NCBI RefSeq assembly: GCF_029076695.1
Contig: NZ_JARFIK010000002.1
Location: forward strand, 434,001 to 498,000
Origin: Adlercreutzia equolifaciens
GTDB lineage: Bacteria; Actinomycetota; Coriobacteriia; Coriobacteriales; Eggerthellaceae
Reading direction: 5' to 3'
DNA length: 64,000 nucleotides
Below, piece after piece: positions 8,957 to 15,619 of the stretch (positions are counted from its first letter, which is position 1; every line of letters begins with the position of its first letter). The notes beneath the pieces are model-generated. The model did no database searches and had not been told where the DNA came from. It was given only the letters and a program-made list of their open reading frames with translations. A program made the position numbers and the translations under genes.

Positions 8957-9210
8957 CTGCTGCAAAAGTTCGATTTTGCATTTTTGGACGCTTCGCAAGC
9001 GAAAATCCGTTGCAAAGTGACGATTGTTCACCGCGGGAAGGGCTGCTTCGGGTGCGTAGCTTGCCTGCTGGTGGGTGTGACCTGGGGAAATGCGCCTGGC
9101 GCCGATGAGGGCGGTTCATACGGGGGTGCTCAGCGGTGTAAAATCGCGCGTTTGCAACGGATTCTTGTCTCGGAGCGCGCCGGAATTACAAAACCGCAAT
9201 TTTGCAGCAG
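8957..9210. repeat. Palindromic intergenic element, family 1, copy A
   Basis: Left arm 8957-9034 and right arm about 9132-9210 are imperfect reverse complements of each other (CTGCTGCAAAA at both ends, ATCCGTTGCAAA within each arm, CGATTnTnCACCG at the inner ends), around a centre of about 100 bp. The whole unit recurs in the same orientation at 10301-10553. No gene is supported inside it. Confidence 0.8.
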
Positions 9211-9579
9211 CTTAGCTCGCAGTGTTGGTGGCTTGCGGCGGCTTGGCTTGCTGCCTATGGCGGTTTACGTCGATTTGGCTTGCCGTGGTGGTGGCTTGCG
9301 ACAGTTTGCTCTGTCGCAAGCGATGACGCAGCAGATGCCGCCGGCGAACCGAGAGGGGGCGCTGCAAGATCCGCAGGAAGTGCTGCCGTGCGAACCAGGA
9401 GGTTTGGAGGCTTCGCAGGAGATGCCGCCGAGCCAGCTAGGGCGCTGCAAAATCCGCGGGAGATGCTGTCGCTCGATCGTGGGGGCGGTCGGGCGACAGC
9501 GAGGGAGGTGTCGGGCGATCTTCAGGAAGCAGTCATGCTATAATGCCTGGTAGTTCGTGGGTTTACGAAGGGGGCTTCT
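9211..9579. other. Intergenic region upstream of the InlB-repeat protein
   Basis: This 370-bp stretch holds a perfect 11-bp hairpin (9294-9304/9311-9321) and a TATAAT box at 9539-9544, about 36 bp before the start at 9580. The open frames across it are low complexity (Gly/Ala/Arg) and not credible genes. An SD (AAGGGGG) precedes the ATG. Confidence 0.5.
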
Positions 9580-10083
9580 ATGAACAAACTGGGAAATGTA
9601 CTGCTGTCTGCGTTGCTGTGCTTTGCGTTGGTGCCTGCGGGGGCGGTTGCCGCGACGGTGGCCTCTCCGGAAGTGGCCCATGCGGACAGTGCCGCCAAGG
9701 CAAAAACGTACAAGGTTAAGTACGTGCTCAATGGCGGTAAGAACGTTAAAGCCAACAAAGCCAAGTACAGCGGCAAACTGACCTTTAAGAGCCCGAAACG
9801 CTCCGGGTATACCTTCAAGGGCTGGTACTCCGATAAAAAGTGCACCAAGCGCGTGAAGTCGGTGACGAACAAGAATATCACCGTATATGCGAAATGGGCC
9901 AAAAAGAAGTCGTCCTCTAGCTCTTCGGCAAGCGAGTCTAAAGGCGATGTGGTCTATCTGTCCCAAACTGGCACGAAGTATCATCGCGTCAGCTGCCGAA
10001 CGCTGAAAAAGACACCCATCAAGACGACGCGCTCCAGTGCTCGCGCTCAGGGCTACGAGGCCTGCAAAGTGTGCCGCCCGTAG
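9580..10083 (+). CDS. Small secreted protein: signal peptide, one InlB B-repeat, Cys/His C-terminal module
   Basis: A signal peptide (residues 1 to about 36, cleavage likely near VAHADS) is followed by one Listeria-Bacteroides (InlB B) repeat: YKVKYVLNGGKN at about residue 44, then RSGYTFKGWYSDK and ITVYAKW. A Ser-rich linker leads to a 45-residue module with YHRVSCRTL and YEACKVCRP, that is H-x3-C plus C-x2-C, a likely small metal site also seen at the ends of other secreted proteins (for example after nucleases). InlB repeats act as stalks or in adhesion; the Cys/His module's role here is unknown. The gene has its own promoter-like TATAAT and is bracketed by the two family-1 elements, which suggests it sits in a movable or duplicated segment. 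Confidence 0.8.
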   Translation: MNKLGNVLLSALLCFALVPAGAVAATVASPEVAHADSAAKAKTYKVKYVLNGGKNVKANKAKYSGKLTFKSPKRSGYTFKGWYSDKKCTKRVKSVTNKNITVYAKWAKKKSSSSSSASESKGDVVYLSQTGTKYHRVSCRTLKKTPIKTTRSSARAQGYEACKVCRP

Positions 10084-10300
10084 AGTGGAAGCCAACCAAT
10101 TAGATTGCTGCGAGAGCCAGATGCTCGGCCTGCTGTGGGCTGCTAGCTGACCTGCAGCGGAGGGGTTTTGGCCTACCATGAGAGGCGCTCTGCTGAGAGC
10201 CGGCCGGTACCCCTGTTCCGAGGGGCGCTTAGTTGGGTTGTTGCGGAATTGGCCTGCTGAGGTTGTATGTCGGGCCAGCTTCGAGGGTCGGCTTGCTTCG

Positions 10301-10553
10301 CTGCTGCAAAAGTGCGATTTTGCATTTTTTGATGCTTCGCAAGCAAAAATCCGTTGCAAAGCGACGATTTTGCACCGAGAAAAGGGTCACTGTGGATGCG
10401 TGGGTCGTCCGCAGCTAAATGCGCCCTGGGGAAACGAGTTCGACTTCGGGGAAGACGGCTCGTGCGGGAATGCTCGACGGTGAAAAATCGCTCGTTTGCA
10501 ACGGATTTTTGTCTCGAAGCGTGTCGAATTTACAAAACCGCAATTTTGCAACG
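10301..10553. repeat. Palindromic intergenic element, family 1, copy B
   Basis: Same organisation as copy A: left arm 10301-10376, right arm 10477-10553, nearly the same total length (253 versus 254 bp) and same orientation. Arms carry CTGCTGCAAAA, ATCCGTTGCAAA and CGATTTTGCACCG on one side and their complements on the other. Shared centre sequence (GGGAAA..., GGTGCTC/GAATGCTC) shows descent from one element. Confidence 0.8.
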
Positions 10554-10596
10554 CGATCAAGTAGGGTTTGTCCAGCGGCCTTCTCGCCGCGGTGCG

Positions 10597-11616
10597 CTAC
10601 TTGCCTAGGACTTTCTTGAGGGCGGCTTTCAGGCCGCCGCTCTTGCGAGGCGCGCTCGCTTTGCGTTTTCCGCTCGCGGCCTGTCCGCTAGGGATGTCGG
10701 CGGCAGCATCCTTCTCGCTGTGCCCTGAGCTCGCGGTCTTCCCTGCGTCCGCGGCTCCCTCGTCGTTGGCCTTGCGGCCTGTGCCGCCGAAGGCGAAGCG
10801 GTTCTTCTTGTCTGTGGCGTAGGCTGCGGTTAGCGCCTCAGCCTTGGCGGGGGCGTCGCTGCCAAGCGCGGCCAGTTGCTGCCCAAGCTTTACCAGGTCG
10901 GAATCGGCAGCTTCGGCGGGGCCGCGGTAGATCCAGCGGTCGGAATTGTAAGTTTGCGAGCGCTTGGTGTCCGCTTCCGCGTAGTTGTGCACCGAGGCGC
11001 TGTCGAAGAACACGCCTGCAGCCACCTGACGCGCCGGGTTCCCTGCCCAGCTGGTGTTCGAGGGAATGCGCTTGCCGGCCACCACGGCGCAGGCGCCCAC
11101 GATGCTGCCCGAACCCACGGTAGCGCCCTTCAGCAGCATGGCGTCTTGACCGAGCCATACGTGGTCGCCGATGAGCACGTCCTTGCTGGGATTGATGCGC
11201 TCCATGGTGTCCGCCGAGTACACCAGATGCGGGTCGGCCGTACGCATCCACAGGCCGAACGAGAACAGTCCGCGCTTGCCAATCAAGATGGAGCGGCGCT
11301 CGGAGGCGATGGCGTTCAGGGCACCGTTGGTGTACGTGGAGGCGCCGATGGCGAACACCGACGAGCTCCACACGGTCACGCTCAGGCGCAGATCCTTGTT
11401 CGGTCCCTCGATGAACACCACGGCGTTGGACCCCTTGAAGGTGATGCGCGTGCTGGCCAGAGAGACGCCCTCGCCGCAGCACAAGATGTTGCCCGAGGCG
11501 CCCTCGGCGAACTCGATGCGCGACGAATTCAGCGCCGGCACGCTTCCGATCAGGCAATTGTCCGCGTTTTCAAAGTATGCCGCCGCGTCTTCGCTCGACG
11601 TCAGAACCACGCTCAT
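10597..11616 (-). CDS. Left-handed beta-helix (hexapeptide repeat) acyltransferase
   Basis: This 339-aa protein resembles CatB/WbbJ/MaoA-type acyltransferases that acetylate sugars or surface glycans. The hexapeptide signature is clear at about residues 148-180 (VLIGDHVWLGQDAMLLKGA, then GSGSIVGACAVV), followed by the usual WAGNPARQV. Residues 1-140 form a less regular beta-helix-like region, longer than in plain WbbJ. The last 60-70 residues are Lys/Ala/Ser-rich and ordered structure is unlikely. It is the last gene of a four-gene minus-strand operon (9-bp gap from the cytidylyltransferase fusion) and has a good SD (AGGAGGGCCCC before ATG). An acetyl or other acyl decoration of the product of this operon is an inference. 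Confidence 0.8.
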   Translation of the reverse strand: MSVVLTSSEDAAAYFENADNCLIGSVPALNSSRIEFAEGASGNILCCGEGVSLASTRITFKGSNAVVFIEGPNKDLRLSVTVWSSSVFAIGASTYTNGALNAIASERRSILIGKRGLFSFGLWMRTADPHLVYSADTMERINPSKDVLIGDHVWLGQDAMLLKGATVGSGSIVGACAVVAGKRIPSNTSWAGNPARQVAAGVFFDSASVHNYAEADTKRSQTYNSDRWIYRGPAEAADSDLVKLGQQLAALGSDAPAKAEALTAAYATDKKNRFAFGGTGRKANDEGAADAGKTASSGHSEKDAAADIPSGQAASGKRKASAPRKSGGLKAALKKVLGK

Positions 11617-11625
11617 GGGGCCCTC

Positions 11626-12978
11626 CTAGTTTTGGAAGAAGCTGATGGTGGTGCCCTTGGCCTCCAGGCCCAGGTTGTGCACGGTCATGGTGCCGGCGCG
11701 GTAGGCCTCGATGAGGCCGCTCAGGGCCACGGTCTGCTCCTCGGTGATGTCCAGGTTGGGCTTCTTGCCGTCCTGGATGGTCTTCGCGAACACCGAGATC
11801 TCGTCGCGGATGCCTTCGCCGTTCAGCTGGTAGAAGTAGCGCTTGTTGCTGGAGAAGTCCTCGAAGCGCACCTCGAAGTAGTCGGTCTTCCACCAGGGGG
11901 AGGGCACGTAAACGTAGCCCTTGGTGCCGGCGATGACCAGCTCGCCCTCCGACTTCACGCCGCTGCCTACTTCGAAGGAGGCGCAGGCGCCCTCGTAGAT
12001 GAAGTCCACTTTGGTGAACACGTCGGTGCCGTCCTTGCGGCTGTAAAGCGAGGCGGCGCTGGCCGACAGATAGTTGGTGCCCAGCATCTCGAAGATGGGC
12101 AGCGACGCGATGGGCCCCCATCCGATGAGGCTGCCGGCAGGGCTGGCGAAGGCCTGGCTGGTGCAGGTGGAGCGCACCGACACCGGCGTGCCGATCATGC
12201 CGCTTTTGATGAGCAGCGTCAGACGCGAGAAAGCCAAGGCGTAAGCGGTCTTCACGGCCTCGTGGAACACGAGCCCCTTCTCGCGGGCCAGGGCGAAGGA
12301 AGCGGCGGCTTCGGCGGCCGTGAGCGCCACGGGCGACTCGCACAGCACGTGTTTGCCCGCCTCCAGGGCAGTGGTGGTCGTGGCGTGACGGCGCTCCGGG
12401 GCGTTGGCCACGTACACGGCGTCGCACTCCGCCAGCAGCGCCTCGAGGGAGTCCACTTGCGAAACGGCATCTCCCAAATCGTAGTCGTCGCCGTCGGGGA
12501 AGAGCGCCACAATGTCGATGCCGCTGACGTACTTGCTCTCGGCAATGAACTTGCTGATGTCACGCGAGGCCCCCACAATGCCCAGGGCGATGTGGTTGTG
12601 TCCCTCGCGCAGCTGGGTGCTGGAGATGCCCTCGGTGCGATCCAAGTACACCACCTGGCAGTATTCGTTCAGGTAGTCGAAGTGCCCGCGCCAATCGGAG
12701 CCGATGGCGAAGATGTCCACGTCGTAGTTCCGGATGTCGTCGATCTTCTGGCCGTAGTACTCCTCGGGAATAACCTCGTCGGCAATGCCCAGGGCCTTCA
12801 CCGCCTCGATGCGATCCATGAGCGACTGCTTCACGTTGATCTTGCCGCGGTTCTTGTCGAAGTCCGACGACGTGACGCCCACGATCAGGTAATCGCCCAG
12901 CTCCTTGGCGCGGCGCAGCAAGTTGACGTGACCGTGGTGGAGCAGGTCGAAGGTGCCGTAGGTGATGACTTTTTTCAC
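11626..12978 (-). CDS. Glycerol-3-phosphate cytidylyltransferase-like domain fused to Gfo/Idh/MocA-like domain
   Basis: Residues 1 to about 125 form a TagD-like nucleotidyltransferase: YGTFDLLHHGHVNLL holds the HxGH motif (residues 14-17), and EGISSTQLRE is the ISST block. It would make a CDP-activated alcohol. Residues about 126-450 resemble Gfo/Idh/MocA oxidoreductases (Rossmann start ALGIVGAS, AGKHVLCESPVALT, C-terminal beta sheet). Two usual catalytic features are missing: the EKP lysine is Ser (ESP), and the expected DxGxHxxD block reads GWGPIASLPIFEML without the His. The second half may bind substrate rather than reduce it. The start is GTG at 12978 with AAGGA 7-8 nt upstream; longer in-frame extension upstream runs into the 90-bp duplication and is not supported. 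It lies in the operon between the aminotransferase and the beta-helix acyltransferase. Confidence 0.85.
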   Translation of the reverse strand: MKKVITYGTFDLLHHGHVNLLRRAKELGDYLIVGVTSSDFDKNRGKINVKQSLMDRIEAVKALGIADEVIPEEYYGQKIDDIRNYDVDIFAIGSDWRGHFDYLNEYCQVVYLDRTEGISSTQLREGHNHIALGIVGASRDISKFIAESKYVSGIDIVALFPDGDDYDLGDAVSQVDSLEALLAECDAVYVANAPERRHATTTTALEAGKHVLCESPVALTAAEAAASFALAREKGLVFHEAVKTAYALAFSRLTLLIKSGMIGTPVSVRSTCTSQAFASPAGSLIGWGPIASLPIFEMLGTNYLSASAASLYSRKDGTDVFTKVDFIYEGACASFEVGSGVKSEGELVIAGTKGYVYVPSPWWKTDYFEVRFEDFSSNKRYFYQLNGEGIRDEISVFAKTIQDGKKPNLDITEEQTVALSGLIEAYRAGTMTVHNLGLEAKGTTISFFQN

Positions 12979-13063
12979 GGGGAATCCTTTGGGTCGCGGA
13001 GGTAATGGGGTGGGACGCGTGGGGTGCCGGCGGCTTTGCCCGGGCGTGGGGGCCGCGAGGCGC

Positions 13064-13243
13064 TGGGGGCAGCCGCGCAAGCGCAGCGGTTGGAAGTGAC
13101 TCGCTGCGGGTAGCGTGCGCGGCCGGCGCGGCTCCAACAGGACGCGCGCTAGGTGGGGGCAGCCGCGCAAGCGCAGCGGTTGGAAGTGACTCGCTGCGGG
13201 TAGCGTGCGCGGCCGGCGCGGCTCCAACAGGACGCGCGCTAGG
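13064..13243. repeat. Exact 90-bp tandem duplication
   Basis: Positions 13064-13153 and 13154-13243 are identical by eye. The last bases of the unit include the stop codon (13239-13241) of the aminotransferase gene, and the copy therefore lies in the 3' gap between that gene and the cytidylyltransferase fusion. The unit is very GC-rich with many short complementary GCGC segments. Confidence 0.95.
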
Positions 13244-14297
13244 CGACGTCCACGGCCAGCAGGGCGTCTACCAGCTTCTCCATGGCCTGCTTCGAGCCGG
13301 TGGAAATGCGCAGGTAGTCCTTGAGCATGCCGGAATTCCACGACTTCACCAGCACGCCGCGGGCGGCCAGGTCGGCGGCTACTTCGGGGGCGGGGCGGTT
13401 CGGGCGCACGAAGATGAAGTTGCCTTCGCAGCGGCGCGTCTCGTAGCCGCGGGCGGCCAGCTCGTCCACGGCCCACTGGCGACCCTCCACGGCGGTGGCC
13501 ACCAGCTCGTCGATGATCTCGGGATGATCCAGGATGCGCTCGGCGAACAGGAGGGCCAGGGCGTTGGCGTCGAAGGTGAGGCGCGCGTTGTTCACGTAGT
13601 GGATGATCTCGGGATTCGAGATGATGACACCCAGGCGCAGCGCGGCCAGGGAGAACAGCTTCGAGAACGTGCGCAGCACGATGACATTGTCGTAGGTTTG
13701 CGTCAGGTCGATGAAGGTGTTCGGGTAGAAGTAGTGGTAGGCCTCGTCGATGATGACCACGGCGTCCACGGCGCGGGCGGCCTCAACGGCGGCCACCACG
13801 TCCTCGCGGCTGAAGGCGTCGCCCACCGGGTTATTGGGATTCAGCAGCACCACCACATCGGTGTTGGGCGTGATGGCGGCCAGCAGGTTGTCCATGCTGA
13901 AGGACAGGTCGTCGTTGTAGGAGACGGGCACGTGGTGCAGTCCCAGGATGTTGCAGTTCACCCAGTACATCTCGAAGGAGGGCGCCACGGTGACCACGTC
14001 GTGGCCCTGGCCGCAGAAGGTTTGCAGCAGGTAGCGGATAGCCTGGTCGGAGCCGTTGGTGGCCGTCACGCAATCGCGGCGCACGCCCACGTAGGCGGCG
14101 TACTTCTCCAGAAAGCGGCCGGGCTCGGGGTAGATGGACAGGAACTCGGGGGTGATCTCGGCCTTCACCTCTTCGACGAACCAGGCGGGCAGTCCCTCGG
14201 GGTTCTCGTTCATGTCGTAGCGCAGGGTGCCGTAGCGGCCGGGCTCCGGGAAAACGCGCTCGGTGTTCTCGATGTGCTCGTCAACGTAATAAGCCAT
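13239..14297 (-). CDS. HisC-like class I/II PLP aminotransferase in surface-polymer operon
   Basis: Fold-type I PLP enzyme of the histidinol-phosphate aminotransferase/CobD group. Visible motifs: YDMNENPEGLP at the N-terminus, TNGSDQAIRYLL for phosphate binding, LNPNNPVGDAF, IIDEAYHYF, and the PLP lysine in RTFSKLFSLAALRLGV (about residue 210). Length (352 aa) is normal. No other his gene is nearby; neighbours are a cytidylyltransferase fusion and an opine-dehydrogenase-like enzyme, so it probably acts on a small phosphorylated substrate for a surface polymer. HisC-like enzymes in Campylobacter capsule loci make serinol phosphate or ethanolamine phosphate, a possible parallel but not proof. 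SD AAGGAG precedes ATG; the stop lies inside the second copy of the 90-bp duplication. Confidence 0.85.
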   Translation of the reverse strand: MAYYVDEHIENTERVFPEPGRYGTLRYDMNENPEGLPAWFVEEVKAEITPEFLSIYPEPGRFLEKYAAYVGVRRDCVTATNGSDQAIRYLLQTFCGQGHDVVTVAPSFEMYWVNCNILGLHHVPVSYNDDLSFSMDNLLAAITPNTDVVVLLNPNNPVGDAFSREDVVAAVEAARAVDAVVIIDEAYHYFYPNTFIDLTQTYDNVIVLRTFSKLFSLAALRLGVIISNPEIIHYVNNARLTFDANALALLFAERILDHPEIIDELVATAVEGRQWAVDELAARGYETRRCEGNFIFVRPNRPAPEVAADLAARGVLVKSWNSGMLKDYLRISTGSKQAMEKLVDALLAVDVA

Positions 14298-14309
14298 GAA
14301 GCGTACTCC

Positions 14310-15419
14310 TTAAGACTGGTAGAACTGAATGAGGGCCTGAAGGCTGTCCAGGCCGAAGGTGCGGGGCATGGCGCTGGCGCTGGCGTCCTTGAGGGCGCGC
14401 CCGTCGGCGTCCAGGTAGGCAATGCCGGTTTGCTGGCGGTAGAAGTCCAGCAGCGTGTCCACCGTGGGGGTGGGCACACCGGCCAAGGTGGCAATGTCCT
14501 TGATGATGGCCACGCCGAAGGGGTAGTCCTCGGTGAACATGCGGTCGTCCCAGTTGGGCACGAAGGCGCCGTCCTCGGTGGCGCGCATGGGGGCCTTCAC
14601 CACCTCGAAGGCCTTGATGCTTTTGAGCTTTTGCGTCATGGCCTCGGGGGTGGGGGATTCGTAGTAGGTGCGCAGCGACACCACTTCGCTGAGATCCAGC
14701 GGGGCCAGGGCCCGGCAGATGGCCTGCAGCTCGTCGTCGTAGGCCAAAAGGAAGCGCGAGGTGTCGTCGTTCCACTGCTCGTAGAACATAAGCTGCTCGG
14801 GGTAGGTGTTGCCCGGCTGGTAATCCTTGAAGATGCCGTAGGCGCCGGAGGTGTGCAGCAGCGGGTTGGACGGCACCAGGGTGACGGCCAGAAACTCCTT
14901 CAGTCCCTGGGTAGGAATGGAGAACAGCGACTGCACAAGCGCGGCCACGGATGCTGTTTCGGTTTTGGGCAGCGCCGCCACGAACAGTTCGGCTTTGGCC
15001 GAGAGAATTTGGGCGAAGCGCTCGTTCCAGTTGGAGCGGCACACGTAGGGCACGCGTTGGAAGCCGAAGACCGTGACGCCGTGGCGGATGAGGTCCTGGC
15101 AGAAGTACTCGATACCGCCGTAGCCGGGCACGAAGCCCAGCAGGGTGCCGGGCTTGATGAAGGGCGTGATGTCAGTCACGAACTGCTGGCGCAGAAAGGC
15201 CGGGTAGGTGCACAGGATCAGCTCGGCGTTGCAGGCTTCCTCCAGGCTGTCCGTCACGAAGAAGGTGGCGGTTTCGGCGGGGGAGCCTTCGTCTTCAAAG
15301 CGAATTTCCTCGCGCTGGTGGTGGGGGCGCTGGGTGTAGAGCGTCACGCGGTGGTTGCGCGACAGTTTTGCGCAGCAGGCAAGTCCCAGATTGCCCGCTC
15401 CGAAAACGGAAATAACCAT
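14310..15419 (-). CDS. NAD/NADP octopine/nopaline dehydrogenase family protein
   Basis: The N-terminal Rossmann motif VFGAGNLGLACCAKL (residues 5-19) is followed by an opine-dehydrogenase-type C-terminal domain (LVPSNPLLHTSGAYGIFKDY carries the conserved His region, then TYYESPTP). Opine dehydrogenases join an amine to a 2-oxo acid by NAD(P)H-dependent reduction. I chose ATG 15419 because AAGGAG lies 6 nt upstream and the protein begins directly with the first Rossmann strand; a 51-residue extension in the same frame has no support. It is the promoter-proximal gene of the minus-strand operon, 12 bp before the HisC-like aminotransferase, and divergent from the GT2-TagF gene. With the aminotransferase it may build an N-substituted amine that is then CDP-activated; the substrate is not known. 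Confidence 0.8.
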   Translation of the reverse strand: MVISVFGAGNLGLACCAKLSRNHRVTLYTQRPHHQREEIRFEDEGSPAETATFFVTDSLEEACNAELILCTYPAFLRQQFVTDITPFIKPGTLLGFVPGYGGIEYFCQDLIRHGVTVFGFQRVPYVCRSNWNERFAQILSAKAELFVAALPKTETASVAALVQSLFSIPTQGLKEFLAVTLVPSNPLLHTSGAYGIFKDYQPGNTYPEQLMFYEQWNDDTSRFLLAYDDELQAICRALAPLDLSEVVSLRTYYESPTPEAMTQKLKSIKAFEVVKAPMRATEDGAFVPNWDDRMFTEDYPFGVAIIKDIATLAGVPTPTVDTLLDFYRQQTGIAYLDADGRALKDASASAMPRTFGLDSLQALIQFYQS

Positions 15420-15619
15420 AGGGTCTCCTTGAGGTCTTGATCGACCATCATGGTAAACCAAGGTTTGTGCAGCTGGAGAGAGGTTTTCGTATCTTCGGCA
15501 TATGCACAGAATGCGCGCGGTCGCGCTGTGATAGTATGATTCGTTACTGCCCACGGTTGCCCAAGGCGGCAATCGGGTAACGTATTACCAGGTGAATAGG
15601 CATGAACGGGAGGTTCGCC

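Larger units (their letters stand above)
8714..9031 (-). other. Possible leader reading frame through the 8-bp VNTR, coupled to the next gene
   Basis: A 105-codon minus-strand frame crosses the VNTR (repeating ACGLAGLR octapeptide) and stops at 8714-8716 in an ATGA overlap with the 7701-8717 start. All three minus frames are open through the repeat, so openness alone is not evidence for coding; the exact overlap and the lack of an SD downstream are. Because the unit is 8 bp, gain or loss of one unit changes which frame reaches the overlap. Confidence 0.2.

Noticed and set aside
12979-13476. Extended start for the cytidylyltransferase fusion (166 extra residues)
   Set aside because: The extension is coded by the 90-bp duplication and the end of the aminotransferase gene; GTG 12978 has a proper SD and begins at the first strand of the domain.
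10876-15440. Very long plus-strand ORFs opposite the minus-strand polymer operon
   Set aside because: They are mirror frames caused by high-GC codon bias. Their proteins are His/Gly/Val-rich with no domain, while the minus strand has recognisable enzymes with SD sequences.
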